Source of the DNA: an uncultured Lachnospiraceae bacterium | GTDB lineage: Bacteria > Bacillota > Clostridia > Lachnospirales > Lachnospiraceae | Direction: 5' to 3' | Length of the DNA stretch: 39,826 bases | Assembly: GCA_910587935.1 (NCBI GenBank) | Contig: CAJUNP010000027.1 | Location: 1 to 39,826 of the forward strand | Shown here: piece by piece, positions 27,310-35,412 of the stretch | Layout: each line of letters opens with the position of its first letter | Position numbering within the stretch: the stretch's first letter is position 1 | Program-made: the position numbers and the translations under genes | Notes under the pieces: generated by a model | Seen by the model: the letters and a program-made list of their open reading frames with translations, nothing else | Databases searched by the model: none | What the model was told of the DNA's origin: nothing

Positions 27310-28158
27310 TCAAGGATCTTCCGGAAATTCCAGTGTGATTCTCCCAAGCCTGCCGCTTCTGAAGTCGTCCATAAAAAGAGCCGCCGCCTTGGCATAATCA
27401 ATACTTTCTCCCTTTGTATAGCACTTCCGTCTCTCTGCAATCTGCTTTAAACATTCCGTACTTTCCGCTTCCTCATCCAGTCCGTAACGTTTTTTTATAA
27501 CGCCCGGATACCGTACTTTCAAAAAGCCGATCAGAGATAACGCCAGCTCATCCATATGCAGTATTTCATCGTTCATGGACCCGATCAGAGCCAGTCTTTC
27601 TCCAACAAGCTGATCCTCGAATCTGGGCCATAAAATGCCGGGTGTGTCTAACAGCTCCAGGCTTTTGTTCAGGCGAATCCATTGCTTGCCCTTCGTGACA
27701 CCGGGTTTATTACCCGTTTTGGTACACGCCTTTCCTGCAAAGGAGTTGACAAACGTTGATTTGCCCACGTTAGGAATTCCCGCCACCATAGCCCGTACCG
27801 GACGGTTTACAATACCGCGCTTTCTGTCCCGCTGCGTTTTTTCCCTGCATACCTCCTGCACCATCGGCCCGATCAATTTAATTCCGGCGCCCGACCGGGA
27901 ATTTATTTCAAGCGCCGCATACCCTTTTTGCTTGAAATATTCAGCCCATAATTTATTATACCGGCTGTCCGCCAAATCCGCCTTATTCAGAAGGACTATT
28001 CTGTATTTGTTCCCTGCAAGCTCATCCAGATCGGGATTCCTGCTGCTGAAAGGAATTCTTGCATCCACCAGCTCGATCATTAAATCGATCAGCTTCATAT
28101 TCTCCTGCATCATACGCTTTGCTTTTGTCATATGACCGGGATACCACTGATAATTCAT
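27310..28158 (-). CDS. rbgA: Ribosome biogenesis GTPase RbgA (YlqF)
   Basis: Circularly permuted GTPase that acts late in 50S subunit assembly. In the 282-residue protein the G4 motif NKAD (residues 58-61) precedes the P-loop GIPNVGKST (127-135), showing the permutation. The N-terminal WYPGHMTKAKR stretch is diagnostic. It is flanked by two signal peptidase genes and lies in the conserved trmD-rplS-rbgA-rnhB neighbourhood of Firmicutes. Confidence 0.97.
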   Translation of the reverse strand: MNYQWYPGHMTKAKRMMQENMKLIDLMIELVDARIPFSSRNPDLDELAGNKYRIVLLNKADLADSRYNKLWAEYFKQKGYAALEINSRSGAGIKLIGPMVQEVCREKTQRDRKRGIVNRPVRAMVAGIPNVGKSTFVNSFAGKACTKTGNKPGVTKGKQWIRLNKSLELLDTPGILWPRFEDQLVGERLALIGSMNDEILHMDELALSLIGFLKVRYPGVIKKRYGLDEEAESTECLKQIAERRKCYTKGESIDYAKAAALFMDDFRSGRLGRITLEFPEDP

Positions 28159-28179
28159 CTGTCCGTTACCTTTCCTGAC

Positions 28180-28761
28180 TCATTTTATAAATCCTGTTCC
28201 GCCTTCATCAGACGCCATATGAAACCACGCCTTTCCGATAATATCCCGGTGCTTTACGGCGCCGATATTGGCGGAACGGCTGTCTTCGCTGTTATTCCTG
28301 TTATCGCCCAAAACAAAACACTCGTCTCCCGCCAGTACAATCTCATTAGCTGCAATTCCCGCGTCCGCCATCTTATCACGGTCCGGTTCCGCTGCCTGGA
28401 CTCCGTTCACATAAAGCCTTCCGTCACGGATCTCCACCCGGTCCCCCGCCGTTGCGACCACACGTTTCACATAATAATGGGAATTCTCATTGCCGTTGGG
28501 AAGAAAAACAATAACGTCTCCTACCGAGGGTGTCGTCAGAATATAGGCAAGCCGGTTAATAAAAATCTTCTGTCCATTATACAAAGACGGTTCCATGGAT
28601 ACCCCTATCACACTGGTGCTGATTCCCACGGTATATACCAGCACACCGGCAATAAAAACCGCCGCCGCAATCCCGAATATATAACTGAATATCTCATGAA
28701 TTACACGGGCGCTTAATTTCTTTTTTTTCTTATAAAAACTTAAGCCTTTATTTCTTGTCAT
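28180..28761 (-). CDS. lepB: Type I signal peptidase (second copy)
   Basis: A 193-residue signal peptidase with a lysine-rich cytoplasmic start, one membrane span (about residues 24-45), catalytic serine at residue 55 (GVSMEP) and lysine at residue 99 (YYVKRVV), and GDNRNNSEDSR. It differs clearly in sequence from the first copy, so the two are not a recent duplication. Two peptidases may split substrates or expression stages. It is the first gene after the rplS terminator. Confidence 0.94.
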   Translation of the reverse strand: MTRNKGLSFYKKKKKLSARVIHEIFSYIFGIAAAVFIAGVLVYTVGISTSVIGVSMEPSLYNGQKIFINRLAYILTTPSVGDVIVFLPNGNENSHYYVKRVVATAGDRVEIRDGRLYVNGVQAAEPDRDKMADAGIAANEIVLAGDECFVLGDNRNNSEDSRSANIGAVKHRDIIGKAWFHMASDEGGTGFIK

Positions 28762-28787
28762 AATAATCCTTCATACTCCATTTTAAC

Positions 28788-28796
28788 ATCATACCA
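28788..28796 (-). promoter_or_regulatory. Possible extended -10 promoter for lepB-rbgA run
   Basis: TGGTATGAT on the minus strand (28796-28788) fits an extended -10 element about 27 bp before ATG 28761. No convincing -35 box is seen. It would restart transcription after the rplS terminator. Confidence 0.4.
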
Positions 28797-28801
28797 TAAG
28801 A

Positions 28802-28841
28802 CAAAAAAAGAATAAAGGACAATTACAAAAAGTAATTGTCC
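28802..28841 (-). terminator. Rho-independent terminator after rplS
   Basis: On the minus strand GGACAATTAC and GTAATTGTCC form a perfect 10 bp stem with a five-T loop (arms 28841-28832 and 28826-28817), followed by TTTATTCTTTTTTT. It ends the ylxM-to-rplS operon. Confidence 0.95.
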
Positions 28842-28864
28842 TCTCCTGTTTTCAGTACAGCCGA

Positions 28865-29212
28865 TTATCTTACAAGCTCTTTTACTTTCGCTTTCTTACC
28901 GACACGTCCTCTTAAGTAGTTCAGTTTCGCGCGTCTTACTTTACCTCTTCTAACAACTTCAATCTTCTCAACATTCGGAGAATGTAAGGGCCATGTCTTC
29001 TCAACGCCTACGCCGCCGGAGCTCTTCCTGACGGTAAAGGTCTCACGGTTGCTTCCGCCCTGTCTCTTCAGCACAACGCCTTCAAAAATCTGAATTCTCT
29101 CGCGGTTACCCTCTTTGATCTTGCCGTATACCTTAACGGTATCGCCTACGTTAAAATCATCCACCGATTCCTTTAACTGTTCCGCTTCAATGCTCTTAAT
29201 AATTTCGTTCAT
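28865..29212 (-). CDS. rplS: 50S ribosomal protein L19
   Basis: A 115-residue ribosomal protein at the subunit interface. The family stretches DDFNVGDTVKVYGKI, IFEGVVLKRQGG, RKSSGGVGVEKTWPLHSP and KLNYLRGRVGKKAKVKE are all present. Translation starts at ATG 29212 with AAGGAG upstream; the longer frame to 29314 lacks similarity. It is the last gene of its operon, directly before a strong terminator, and also has its own upstream promoter. Confidence 0.98.
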   Translation of the reverse strand: MNEIIKSIEAEQLKESVDDFNVGDTVKVYGKIKEGNRERIQIFEGVVLKRQGGSNRETFTVRKSSGGVGVEKTWPLHSPNVEKIEVVRRGKVRRAKLNYLRGRVGKKAKVKELVR

Positions 29213-29314
29213 GATTTGTCTCCTTCTTAAATGGATGTTCTTAATACAAACCGTAACAGAGGACCATCTTTTTTGCAACGGTAATACTTTACCATAGAAA
29301 CCGTGAAAAATCAA
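29213..29314 (-). promoter_or_regulatory. Internal promoter and possible L19 leader before rplS
   Basis: TTGATT (29314-29309) and TAAAGT (29291-29286) are 17 bp apart, with a TG giving an extended -10. The roughly 65 nt leader that follows ends with AAGGAG. Firmicutes rplS genes often carry an autoregulatory L19 leader here; I can place the region but cannot confirm the fold by eye. Confidence 0.45.
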
Positions 29315-30727
29315 CTATTTTTTCGAAAACCAGCATAACGTGTCCCGGGAAATCCGAAATCCCAGTTTTTCCTGTAATTTCATACTGGCGTCGTTGCCCT
29401 TTATAATCTGTCCGAAAGGAATCCGGCCCTCCGCGAGCATCTTATTGACATAAAAGGCTTCCAGCGCCGCGCCGATCCCTTTTCTCCGGTATGCCGGCAA
29501 AACCTCCAGCATACCGATACTGCCTTCTTCATGTTCCCCGATAAATCCTGCCGGCAGACCATCAACAAAGGCTCCGTACATAACTCCCGCCCGGATTCTT
29601 TGCCGCACGTAACACAGATCCCCCGCCAGATCATAATGGTTTCCGACAAATTCCGCATATTCTTCCGTCAGCTTGCGGATCTCAAGTCCTTTACCGACAG
29701 GCAGCGTGACGCCTCTTGTGTAGACGGCCTGACGGCAGACAATTTCCTCTTCCCATCCGGTTTCCTCCCGCAAAACAGGAAACATAAACGTCTGGTGAGC
29801 CACAAAATTCCGCACCGTCCCCGGGTCTTTTCGGGCAAACGTTTCCAAAATCCGCCTTCCCGCAGCCTCGTTACGGCAATAGAGCATGGCAATCTCCGTC
29901 CCTTTCGGCGACAACAGTACGCCTTCCCCGTCTTTTACCAGAAATTCCGCCTCTCCCCGTCTTAGAAGCTCAATCATGTCCATGTGGATCAGTTTGTTCT
30001 CCGACAGCTCCTCAATCAAAGCCTGTGTTTCCAGATATTTTCCATATAAATCAGGACGTTTCTTTTCGGTGCGCAAAATCGATTGTTCCAAGCGCCATGC
30101 TTCTATTTTTTTGTGGTCTCCGGACAAAAGAATCTTCGGCACTTCCCTTCCCCTCCATGTTTCCGGCCTGGAATACTGGGGATATTCCAGCAGATCCTTA
30201 TGAAAGCTTTCCGTGCGCGCCGATTCCTCATTGTTCAACACACCGGGCGCCAGTCTTGCAATGGCGTCTATCATGACCATAGCCGCCAGTTCTCCTCCGG
30301 TCAGTACGTAATCTCCGATGGATACCTCGTCGGTAACAATTTCCTCCAGCACTCTTTCGTCAATTCCCTCATAATGTCCGCACAGAAAAATCAGGTTTTC
30401 TTCCCTGGAAAAATCCTGCGCCATTTTCTGGGTAAACGTTTTTCCCTGGGGGGTCAGATAAACGACTCTTGTTTTTTGTCCCTGCGAAGTTCCAAGCTTT
30501 TTTATAACAGCCTGATATGCATCGTAAACAGGCTGCGCCTGCATCAGCATGCCGGCGCCGCCGCCATAGGGATAATCGTCCGTTTTCCCGTGTTTATTAA
30601 GCGTATAATCCCGGATGTTTACCGCGTGCACGCCAATCAGGGAAGCTTCCCTCGCTCTCTTAAGAATACTGGTATTCAGTCCCTGCTCCACCATTTCCGG
30701 AAAAAGAGTCAGAATGTGAAAATTCAT
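29315..30727 (-). CDS. trmD: tRNA (guanine37-N1)-methyltransferase fused to GNAT domain
   Basis: Residues 1-240 are TrmD, which methylates G37 next to the anticodon and prevents frameshifting: MNFHILTLFPEMVEQG, YPYGGGAGMLMQAQP, LCGHYEGIDERVLEEIVTDE and the knot region SIGDYVLTGGELAAMVM. Residues about 250-470 form an added acetyltransferase-like domain with motif A LEVLPAYRRKGIGAALEAF, then NDASMKLQEKLGF. Normal TrmD has about 240 residues, so this gene is about twice as long. The frame is continuous without a break. Start ATG 30727 matches TrmD; the longer frame to 30769 overlaps rimM. The acceptor of the GNAT domain is unknown. Confidence 0.95.
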   Translation of the reverse strand: MNFHILTLFPEMVEQGLNTSILKRAREASLIGVHAVNIRDYTLNKHGKTDDYPYGGGAGMLMQAQPVYDAYQAVIKKLGTSQGQKTRVVYLTPQGKTFTQKMAQDFSREENLIFLCGHYEGIDERVLEEIVTDEVSIGDYVLTGGELAAMVMIDAIARLAPGVLNNEESARTESFHKDLLEYPQYSRPETWRGREVPKILLSGDHKKIEAWRLEQSILRTEKKRPDLYGKYLETQALIEELSENKLIHMDMIELLRRGEAEFLVKDGEGVLLSPKGTEIAMLYCRNEAAGRRILETFARKDPGTVRNFVAHQTFMFPVLREETGWEEEIVCRQAVYTRGVTLPVGKGLEIRKLTEEYAEFVGNHYDLAGDLCYVRQRIRAGVMYGAFVDGLPAGFIGEHEEGSIGMLEVLPAYRRKGIGAALEAFYVNKMLAEGRIPFGQIIKGNDASMKLQEKLGFRISRDTLCWFSKK

Positions 30728-30743
30728 CTGTATTCCTCCCCTG

Positions 30744-31253
30744 TCAGTCCAGCAGTCCCGGCATAACATGCACCTGAATCAACTGCTTCTGTATATCCAC
30801 CTTCCGGATACATTCTCGGATTGCCGGAAAAAGCAGTTCTTTTCCGTCCGGAGTTCCTACGACATACACATCATTTGCTCCCGTTTCCAGCACCTCCTTC
30901 AAAATGCCCAGTTCCTTCCCTTCTTCATCGACCACCAGGCATCCCGTCAGATCTGCAATAAAATATTCGTCTTTTTTTAAAGGAACCGCATCCTTTCGTT
31001 CCACACAAAGACTTTTTCCTTTATATTTTTCAATATCATTGATATTGTCATAACCTTCAAATTTCAGAATTACAAATTTTTTAAAAAATTTTACTCCCTG
31101 AATCTTTAAAACCAGTTCTTCCTTTCCGGTATCCAAAATCACTTCTTTTAATTTTTTAAAGCGTTTCGGATCGTCCGTCGTAGGAAAAACCTTTACTTCT
31201 CCGCGAATCCCGTGAGTCGAGGAGATCACGCCAATCTGAAATCTTGTTTCCAT
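30744..31253 (-). CDS. rimM: 16S rRNA processing protein RimM
   Basis: Assists maturation of the 30S subunit head by binding S19. The 169-residue protein has the N-terminal beta-barrel start FQIGVISSTHGIRGEVKVFP and the PRC-barrel part DEYFIADLTGCLVVDEEGKELG with LLFPAIRECIRKVD. ATG 31253 follows GGAAAGGA. A hairpin with a short T tract lies just before this site, in the 60 bp gap after khpA. Confidence 0.96.
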   Translation of the reverse strand: METRFQIGVISSTHGIRGEVKVFPTTDDPKRFKKLKEVILDTGKEELVLKIQGVKFFKKFVILKFEGYDNINDIEKYKGKSLCVERKDAVPLKKDEYFIADLTGCLVVDEEGKELGILKEVLETGANDVYVVGTPDGKELLFPAIRECIRKVDIQKQLIQVHVMPGLLD

Positions 31254-31269
31254 TTTGTTCCTTTCCAAA

Positions 31270-31303
31270 AGAAAGGGACAGCCCCGTCGGATTGTCCCTT
31301 TCT
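31270..31303 (-). promoter_or_regulatory. Intra-operon hairpin (attenuator-like) between khpA and rimM
   Basis: Perfect 11 bp stem: AGAAAGGGACA (31303-31293) pairs with TGTCCCTTTCT (31280-31270), with a 12 nt loop and then TTTTGG, ending close to the rimM ribosome site. The short T tract suggests partial termination or mRNA processing that could set rimM-trmD-rplS levels below rpsP-khpA. Confidence 0.6.
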
Positions 31304-31313
31304 GATCCTGCAC

Positions 31314-31541
31314 TTACATAATTTCAACGTCCACCCTCATATTGTCTTTGGAAGACGCCGCTTTAACCACGGAACGGATCGCCTTGGCGATGCGCCCCTG
31401 CTTTCCGATTACTTTCCCCATATCGGAAGCTGCCACATGAAGCTCCACGACGACATTTCTGCCCTCTGTCTTCTCTGTAATCGTTACTTCATCCGGATAA
31501 TCTACAAGTGCTTTTGCAATAACCTCAACCAATTCTTTCAT
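31314..31541 (-). CDS. khpA: KH-domain RNA-binding protein KhpA (YlqC)
   Basis: A 76-residue single KH domain with the GKQGR loop (VIGKQGRIAKAIRSVVKAA) that binds RNA. In Firmicutes KhpA pairs with KhpB and influences cell elongation and RNA metabolism. ATG 31541 is chosen from family length and the upstream GGAGG; the longer frame runs back into rpsP. It lies between rpsP and rimM as in other Firmicutes. Confidence 0.95.
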   Translation of the reverse strand: MKELVEVIAKALVDYPDEVTITEKTEGRNVVVELHVAASDMGKVIGKQGRIAKAIRSVVKAASSKDNMRVDVEIM

Positions 31542-31570
31542 AATCCACCTCCAGGCGCTGCAAACAAGTC

Positions 31571-31816
31571 CTATTTTCCAATTCCGGCTGCTTTGAAAAT
31601 CCGGCTGACAACATCTGTAGGCTGTGCTCCGTTTGCCAGCCATTTCTTAGCCAGCTCTTCGTTTACCTTGAAGGTACTGGGATCGGTAGAAGGATCGTAT
31701 GTTCCGATTTCCTCGATAAATCTTCCATCTCTGGGAGAACGGGAATCAGCTACGATGATTCTATAGAAAGGAGCTTTCTTCTGACCCATTCTTCTTAATC
31801 TGATTTTTACTGCCAT
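31571..31816 (-). CDS. rpsP: 30S ribosomal protein S16
   Basis: An 81-residue S16 with the signature MAVKIRLRRMGQKKAPFYRI and the following DSRSPRDGRFIEEIGTYDP. ATG 31816 has CGGAGGTG upstream. The 94 bp before it contains a small inverted repeat ACAGAC...GTCTGT, whose role is unclear. Confidence 0.98.
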   Translation of the reverse strand: MAVKIRLRRMGQKKAPFYRIIVADSRSPRDGRFIEEIGTYDPSTDPSTFKVNEELAKKWLANGAQPTDVVSRIFKAAGIGK

Positions 31817-31910
31817 TTTTTTCACCTCCGAAAAATTATTCCATGTTTTATATGATAAGGATTCACAGACGCTTTCACAGTCTGTTTTAATTCCATATCT
31901 CACTTATTTG

Positions 31911-33284
31911 TTAAAAAGGAAACCTTCCGCCTCCCATACCGGAAAACATGCCGCCAAGGCCGCCTCTGCGTTTTCCGCCGCCGCCAAACTGCTTCATCAG
32001 CTTCTGGCTCTGTTCAAACTGCTTCACAAACCGGTTAACCTGCGCAATATCAAGCCCGGCGCCTCTTGCTATCCGGTGCTTGCGTCCCGGGTTCAGAAGT
32101 TTGGGATTTTTCCGTTCCGCCGGCGTCATGGACAGCACGATGGCCTCCATATGCGCCAGCTGCTTTTCGTCTATCATGGAATCAAGATCTCCCATTTTGG
32201 AACCCATACCCGGCATCATGGAAAGAATTGCGGATAAACCTCCCATTTTTTTCATCTGTTTCATGCTTTCGAGATAGTCGTCAAAATCAAATTTGCCCTT
32301 TTTCATGCGGGCCGCCATATCTTTTTCTTTCTGTTCGTCTATCTCCAGATTGGCTTCCTGTACCTTATCAATCAGCGAAAGGACGTCTCCCATACCGAGA
32401 ATCCTGCCCGCCATCCGGTCCGGATAAAACTGCTCCAGATCGGAAAGCTTTTCGCCCATACCTACGTATAAAATCGGCTTGCCGGTCACGGCTTTTACGG
32501 AAAGCGCCGCACCGCCTCTGGTGTCGCCGTCCATCTTGGAAAGCACCACGCCGTCGATTCCTACTTTATCGTCAAATTCCTTCGCCACGTTGACCGCATC
32601 CTGTCCGGTCATGGCATCTACCACCAGAAGCGTCTGATGGACCTGAACCTTCTCTTTAATCTCAATCAGCTCAGCCATCATATCCTCATCTATGTGAAGA
32701 CGTCCGGCCGTATCCAGGATCACTACGTTATGGCCATTTTTCTGGGCATGCTCCATAGCGGCTTTGGCAATATCCGCCGGCTTATGTCCGGTTCCCATAG
32801 AAAACACTTCCACCTGCTGCTTCTCCCCGTTAATACGGAGCTGTTCGATCGCCGCGGGACGATAAATATCGCAGGCCGTAAGAAGCGGCTTCTTGCCCTT
32901 CAGCTTAAGCTTACCCGCAATCTTGGCGGTGCTGGTGGTCTTACCGGCGCCCTGCAGGCCGCACATCATAATCACAGTAATAGCTTTACCTGGCTGAAAA
33001 GAAATCTCCGTGGTCTCGCTGCCCATCAAAGAAACCATTTCTTCGTTAACAATTTTAATAACCATCTGGCCCGGATTCAATCCGTTCATCACATCCGCGC
33101 CAACCGCGCGTTCTTCCACGGCTTTGACAAACTGCTTCACAACCCTGAAATTCACGTCCGCTTCCAGAAGCGCCATTTTAACTTCTTTTAAGGCGGCTTT
33201 TACATCTGCTTCGGTTAAACGGCCCTTGCTTCGTAAGTTCTTAAATACATTCTGAAGTTTATCTGTTAAACTTTCAAAAGCCAT
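31911..33284 (-). CDS. ffh: Signal recognition particle protein Ffh
   Basis: GTPase that, with SRP RNA, targets membrane proteins to the translocon. The 457-residue protein has a helical N domain, a G domain with GLQGAGKTTSTAKIAG, DTAGRLHIDEDM and SKMDGDTRGGAALS, and a methionine-rich M domain (LSMMPGMGSKMGDLDSM, GRKHRIARGAG). It begins 2 nt after ylxM, so the two are coupled. Confidence 0.98.
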   Translation of the reverse strand: MAFESLTDKLQNVFKNLRSKGRLTEADVKAALKEVKMALLEADVNFRVVKQFVKAVEERAVGADVMNGLNPGQMVIKIVNEEMVSLMGSETTEISFQPGKAITVIMMCGLQGAGKTTSTAKIAGKLKLKGKKPLLTACDIYRPAAIEQLRINGEKQQVEVFSMGTGHKPADIAKAAMEHAQKNGHNVVILDTAGRLHIDEDMMAELIEIKEKVQVHQTLLVVDAMTGQDAVNVAKEFDDKVGIDGVVLSKMDGDTRGGAALSVKAVTGKPILYVGMGEKLSDLEQFYPDRMAGRILGMGDVLSLIDKVQEANLEIDEQKEKDMAARMKKGKFDFDDYLESMKQMKKMGGLSAILSMMPGMGSKMGDLDSMIDEKQLAHMEAIVLSMTPAERKNPKLLNPGRKHRIARGAGLDIAQVNRFVKQFEQSQKLMKQFGGGGKRRGGLGGMFSGMGGGRFPF

Positions 33285-33286
33285 GC

Positions 33287-33622
33287 TTAAAGCTCCTCCA
33301 AAAGACTTTCTGTCAGCGCTCTGATGCGGTTAAGCTCAGGCGTCTTTTCACTGTTGTCAATAACCGAACGAATCTCGTCCGCTTTTCTGCGTATCAATGC
33401 GCCTTTTTCCAACAGGTGAAGCTTGTCTTCATATTCCTGTAAGGCTTTGTCACACCTTTTTATCAAATCATGCACGCCCTGCCTGCTGATTCCCGCATCC
33501 TCCGCAATTTCGCTCAAGGATAAATCGTGATAGACCGCATCTTCATATATCTTCCTCTGATGTTCGGTTAAAAGCTCGCCGTAACAGTCATACAATAGTC
33601 CCTGCTCTACGATTTTCTCCAT
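33287..33622 (-). CDS. ylxM: YlxM family SRP-associated helix-turn-helix protein
   Basis: A 111-residue protein with a sigma-like helix-turn-helix (LSLSEIAEDAGISRQGVHDL) preceded by LTEHQRKIYEDAVYHD. YlxM genes precede ffh across Firmicutes and affect SRP assembly. ATG 33622 is selected from the GGGAGG 7-12 nt upstream; the longer frame runs through the promoter. First gene of the ffh operon. Confidence 0.93.
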   Translation of the reverse strand: MEKIVEQGLLYDCYGELLTEHQRKIYEDAVYHDLSLSEIAEDAGISRQGVHDLIKRCDKALQEYEDKLHLLEKGALIRRKADEIRSVIDNSEKTPELNRIRALTESLLEEL

Positions 33623-33633
33623 ATCGGCCTCCC

Positions 33634-33657
33634 ATGTCAAGGGAAAATCCCTGACAC
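33634..33657. repeat. Copy 2 of a 24 bp dyad repeat, in the ylxM leader
   Basis: Matches copy 1 (33687-33710) at 21 of 24 positions in the same orientation. On the minus strand it starts GTGTCAGGGATTTT and ends CCCTTGACAT. It lies at the predicted transcription start and ends just before the ylxM ribosome site, where it can form a stem TGTCAGGG with CCCTTGACA (one bulge). Confidence 0.8.
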
Positions 33658-33664
33658 CTTGCTT

Positions 33665-33693
33665 ATCATACACGAAAAAAGAAAGGGTGTCAA
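33665..33693 (-). promoter_or_regulatory. Strong promoter of the ylxM-ffh-rpsP-rplS operon
   Basis: Perfect TTGACA (33693-33688), a 17 bp spacer and TATGAT (33670-33665). Transcription should begin near 33658, at the edge of dyad copy 2. The -35 box is the right arm of the terminator hairpin of the upstream gene. Confidence 0.85.
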
Positions 33694-33711
33694 GGGAAAA
33701 TTCTTGACACC
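33675..33711 (-). terminator. Terminator of the 33730-35412 gene, overlapping the ylxM promoter
   Basis: GGTGTCAAG and CTTGACACC (33711-33703 and 33694-33686) form a 9 bp stem with an 8 nt loop, followed by CTTTCTTTTTT on the minus strand. The core 24 bp (33687-33710) is dyad copy 1. Confidence 0.75.
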
Positions 33712-33729
33712 GGAACAGTATACAGCAGC

Positions 33730-35412
33730 CTACTCCTTTCCCGGATCATAGCAGTCCCTGTATTCCGGCTTTAACTTGTCTTTAAGGATGGACATGGGTA
33801 TCTTAAAGCATTGATCTTCATCATTCAGGGCATAGTATCTGTAAATACACAAATGATTCCCGTCTTCATCCTGGTCGATGAACCAGTGGTAGTATTTTAC
33901 CTCGCCGTTGATGAATTGTTCCCTTTTTTCTTCATAATATTGCATATCAAAGTTAAAGTGATATGCAATGCTTTTTCCATAATTGCCTGCGACATCACCA
34001 GCCTGCCATCTGTCATTCCGGTACTCCCGTTTCTCTATGAGATCAAAAAATTCATCATCCGCTTCAAAGACATCTCCAAGCATCAATTCCTTTCCCTGTG
34101 CAATATCATAATTAAATGCCTGAAGATATGGTTCTTTATGTATTTCCTCTTTCCGTATTCCATCCTCTGCGACATACGCTTTTCGTGTCACTTGTTCCAT
34201 ATGGGTAAAACTGAGTATCGGCCCATTCAAATAATAATCTGGCAATACAGATTCAATATATATCATACTTTCTTTCTTGTCATTGTTCTCATCAGAGTAG
34301 TAATCATTATTCATATACGCATAACTCAAATCATTGACTACTGCATCAATTGTTACGTCAAGAATAAAATCATTTACTTTCTCCTGTAAAACAATATCTG
34401 ACATTCCCATCACTTGAAAATAATCCAGTTTCACGTCCTTTTCATACTGGTAGCTTTTACGTTCAAAATACAGGGGTTCCTCTGATGCTGTTTTTATATC
34501 CTTATTTAAAGATACACTTGACTCATCCGAGTCGGAAGACACAGAAAAATCATATCCCTGAAGTCCTCCATTTGCGTAATCTTTATATTCCGGTCGTATA
34601 ATTGTATAAAACAGACTCAGTGGTACTTTAAAACTCTGCCAGCCATCTTGTGATTTATCCAGAATCTCCAGATTTCCCTGTTCATCCAGAAGCCATTTAT
34701 AACGTGTTGTCTTCCCAGATTTCACAAATTCTTTTCTATCCGTTCCATTCATGTTTTTCATAAATGATTCATAGATTGAAATATTCCAAGCCTTATCATT
34801 ATATTGGGAAATATCAACATTTTCCAGAATTTGAAAAAATTCATCGCCGAGCTCCAGGATATCATTAAGTGTGACTTCTTTCTCTGATTTTGTATCAATA
34901 TTCAGTATTCTGTAAAATGGCTCCCCCCTTCCAGTTTCCCAGCTTCCATCACTTGAGAGCATACCATCAGAATATGAATTTCCGGAATAGTTCATACTTA
35001 AAATTCTTCCATATAAGTAACATACGCTTCCATAACATCTGACATCTATATTTGCATTTACCCTTACTTCCCCCAATTCATTTTGCTCCTTATGCATACC
35101 GTAAAAAAAATTCTGCGTATCATACCAATATTTATAACTGGACAACAGACTGCCAAACATATCATCCCATGCCATCTTCTGGATATATGTGTTGATTTTT
35201 TCCTGGTATTTTTGATCTTCCAGTCCGGAAATTTCAGGATAGCACAAATACACTTCATCACTGTTCATAAACTCAGAATTACGATATGTGTATACCCGCA
35301 TAACGCAATTATTCCCGTCCTCCTGCGCATGAACATTCGCAGGCATCATACTGCTTATGATGCAGCATAGCAGGCAAATAACAGTTATTTTTTCAGGTAA
35401 ATAGACTTTCAT
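33730..35412 (-). CDS. Secreted DUF3298-like protein with internal duplication
   Basis: A 560-residue exported protein: basic start, hydrophobic segment (ITVICLLCCIISSMMP) and a likely cleavage after ANVHA. The body has two similar halves of about 250 residues; compare FKVPLSLFYTIIRPEYKDY in the first with FKIPMSILKDKLKPEYRDC in the second, and VTLNDILELGDEFFQIL with LMLGDVFEADDEFFDLI. The pattern resembles DUF3298/RsiV-type extracellular domains. ATG 35412 overlaps the preceding stop (ATGA) and has GGAAGGAG upstream, so it was translated with the now-broken gene before it. Function is unknown. Confidence 0.75.
   Translation of the reverse strand: MKVYLPEKITVICLLCCIISSMMPANVHAQEDGNNCVMRVYTYRNSEFMNSDEVYLCYPEISGLEDQKYQEKINTYIQKMAWDDMFGSLLSSYKYWYDTQNFFYGMHKEQNELGEVRVNANIDVRCYGSVCYLYGRILSMNYSGNSYSDGMLSSDGSWETGRGEPFYRILNIDTKSEKEVTLNDILELGDEFFQILENVDISQYNDKAWNISIYESFMKNMNGTDRKEFVKSGKTTRYKWLLDEQGNLEILDKSQDGWQSFKVPLSLFYTIIRPEYKDYANGGLQGYDFSVSSDSDESSVSLNKDIKTASEEPLYFERKSYQYEKDVKLDYFQVMGMSDIVLQEKVNDFILDVTIDAVVNDLSYAYMNNDYYSDENNDKKESMIYIESVLPDYYLNGPILSFTHMEQVTRKAYVAEDGIRKEEIHKEPYLQAFNYDIAQGKELMLGDVFEADDEFFDLIEKREYRNDRWQAGDVAGNYGKSIAYHFNFDMQYYEEKREQFINGEVKYYHWFIDQDEDGNHLCIYRYYALNDEDQCFKIPMSILKDKLKPEYRDCYDPGKE

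Noticed and set aside
33622..33673. Longer ylxM start at 33673
   Set aside because: It would place the start codon inside the promoter region; the inner ATG has the ribosome site and matches family length.
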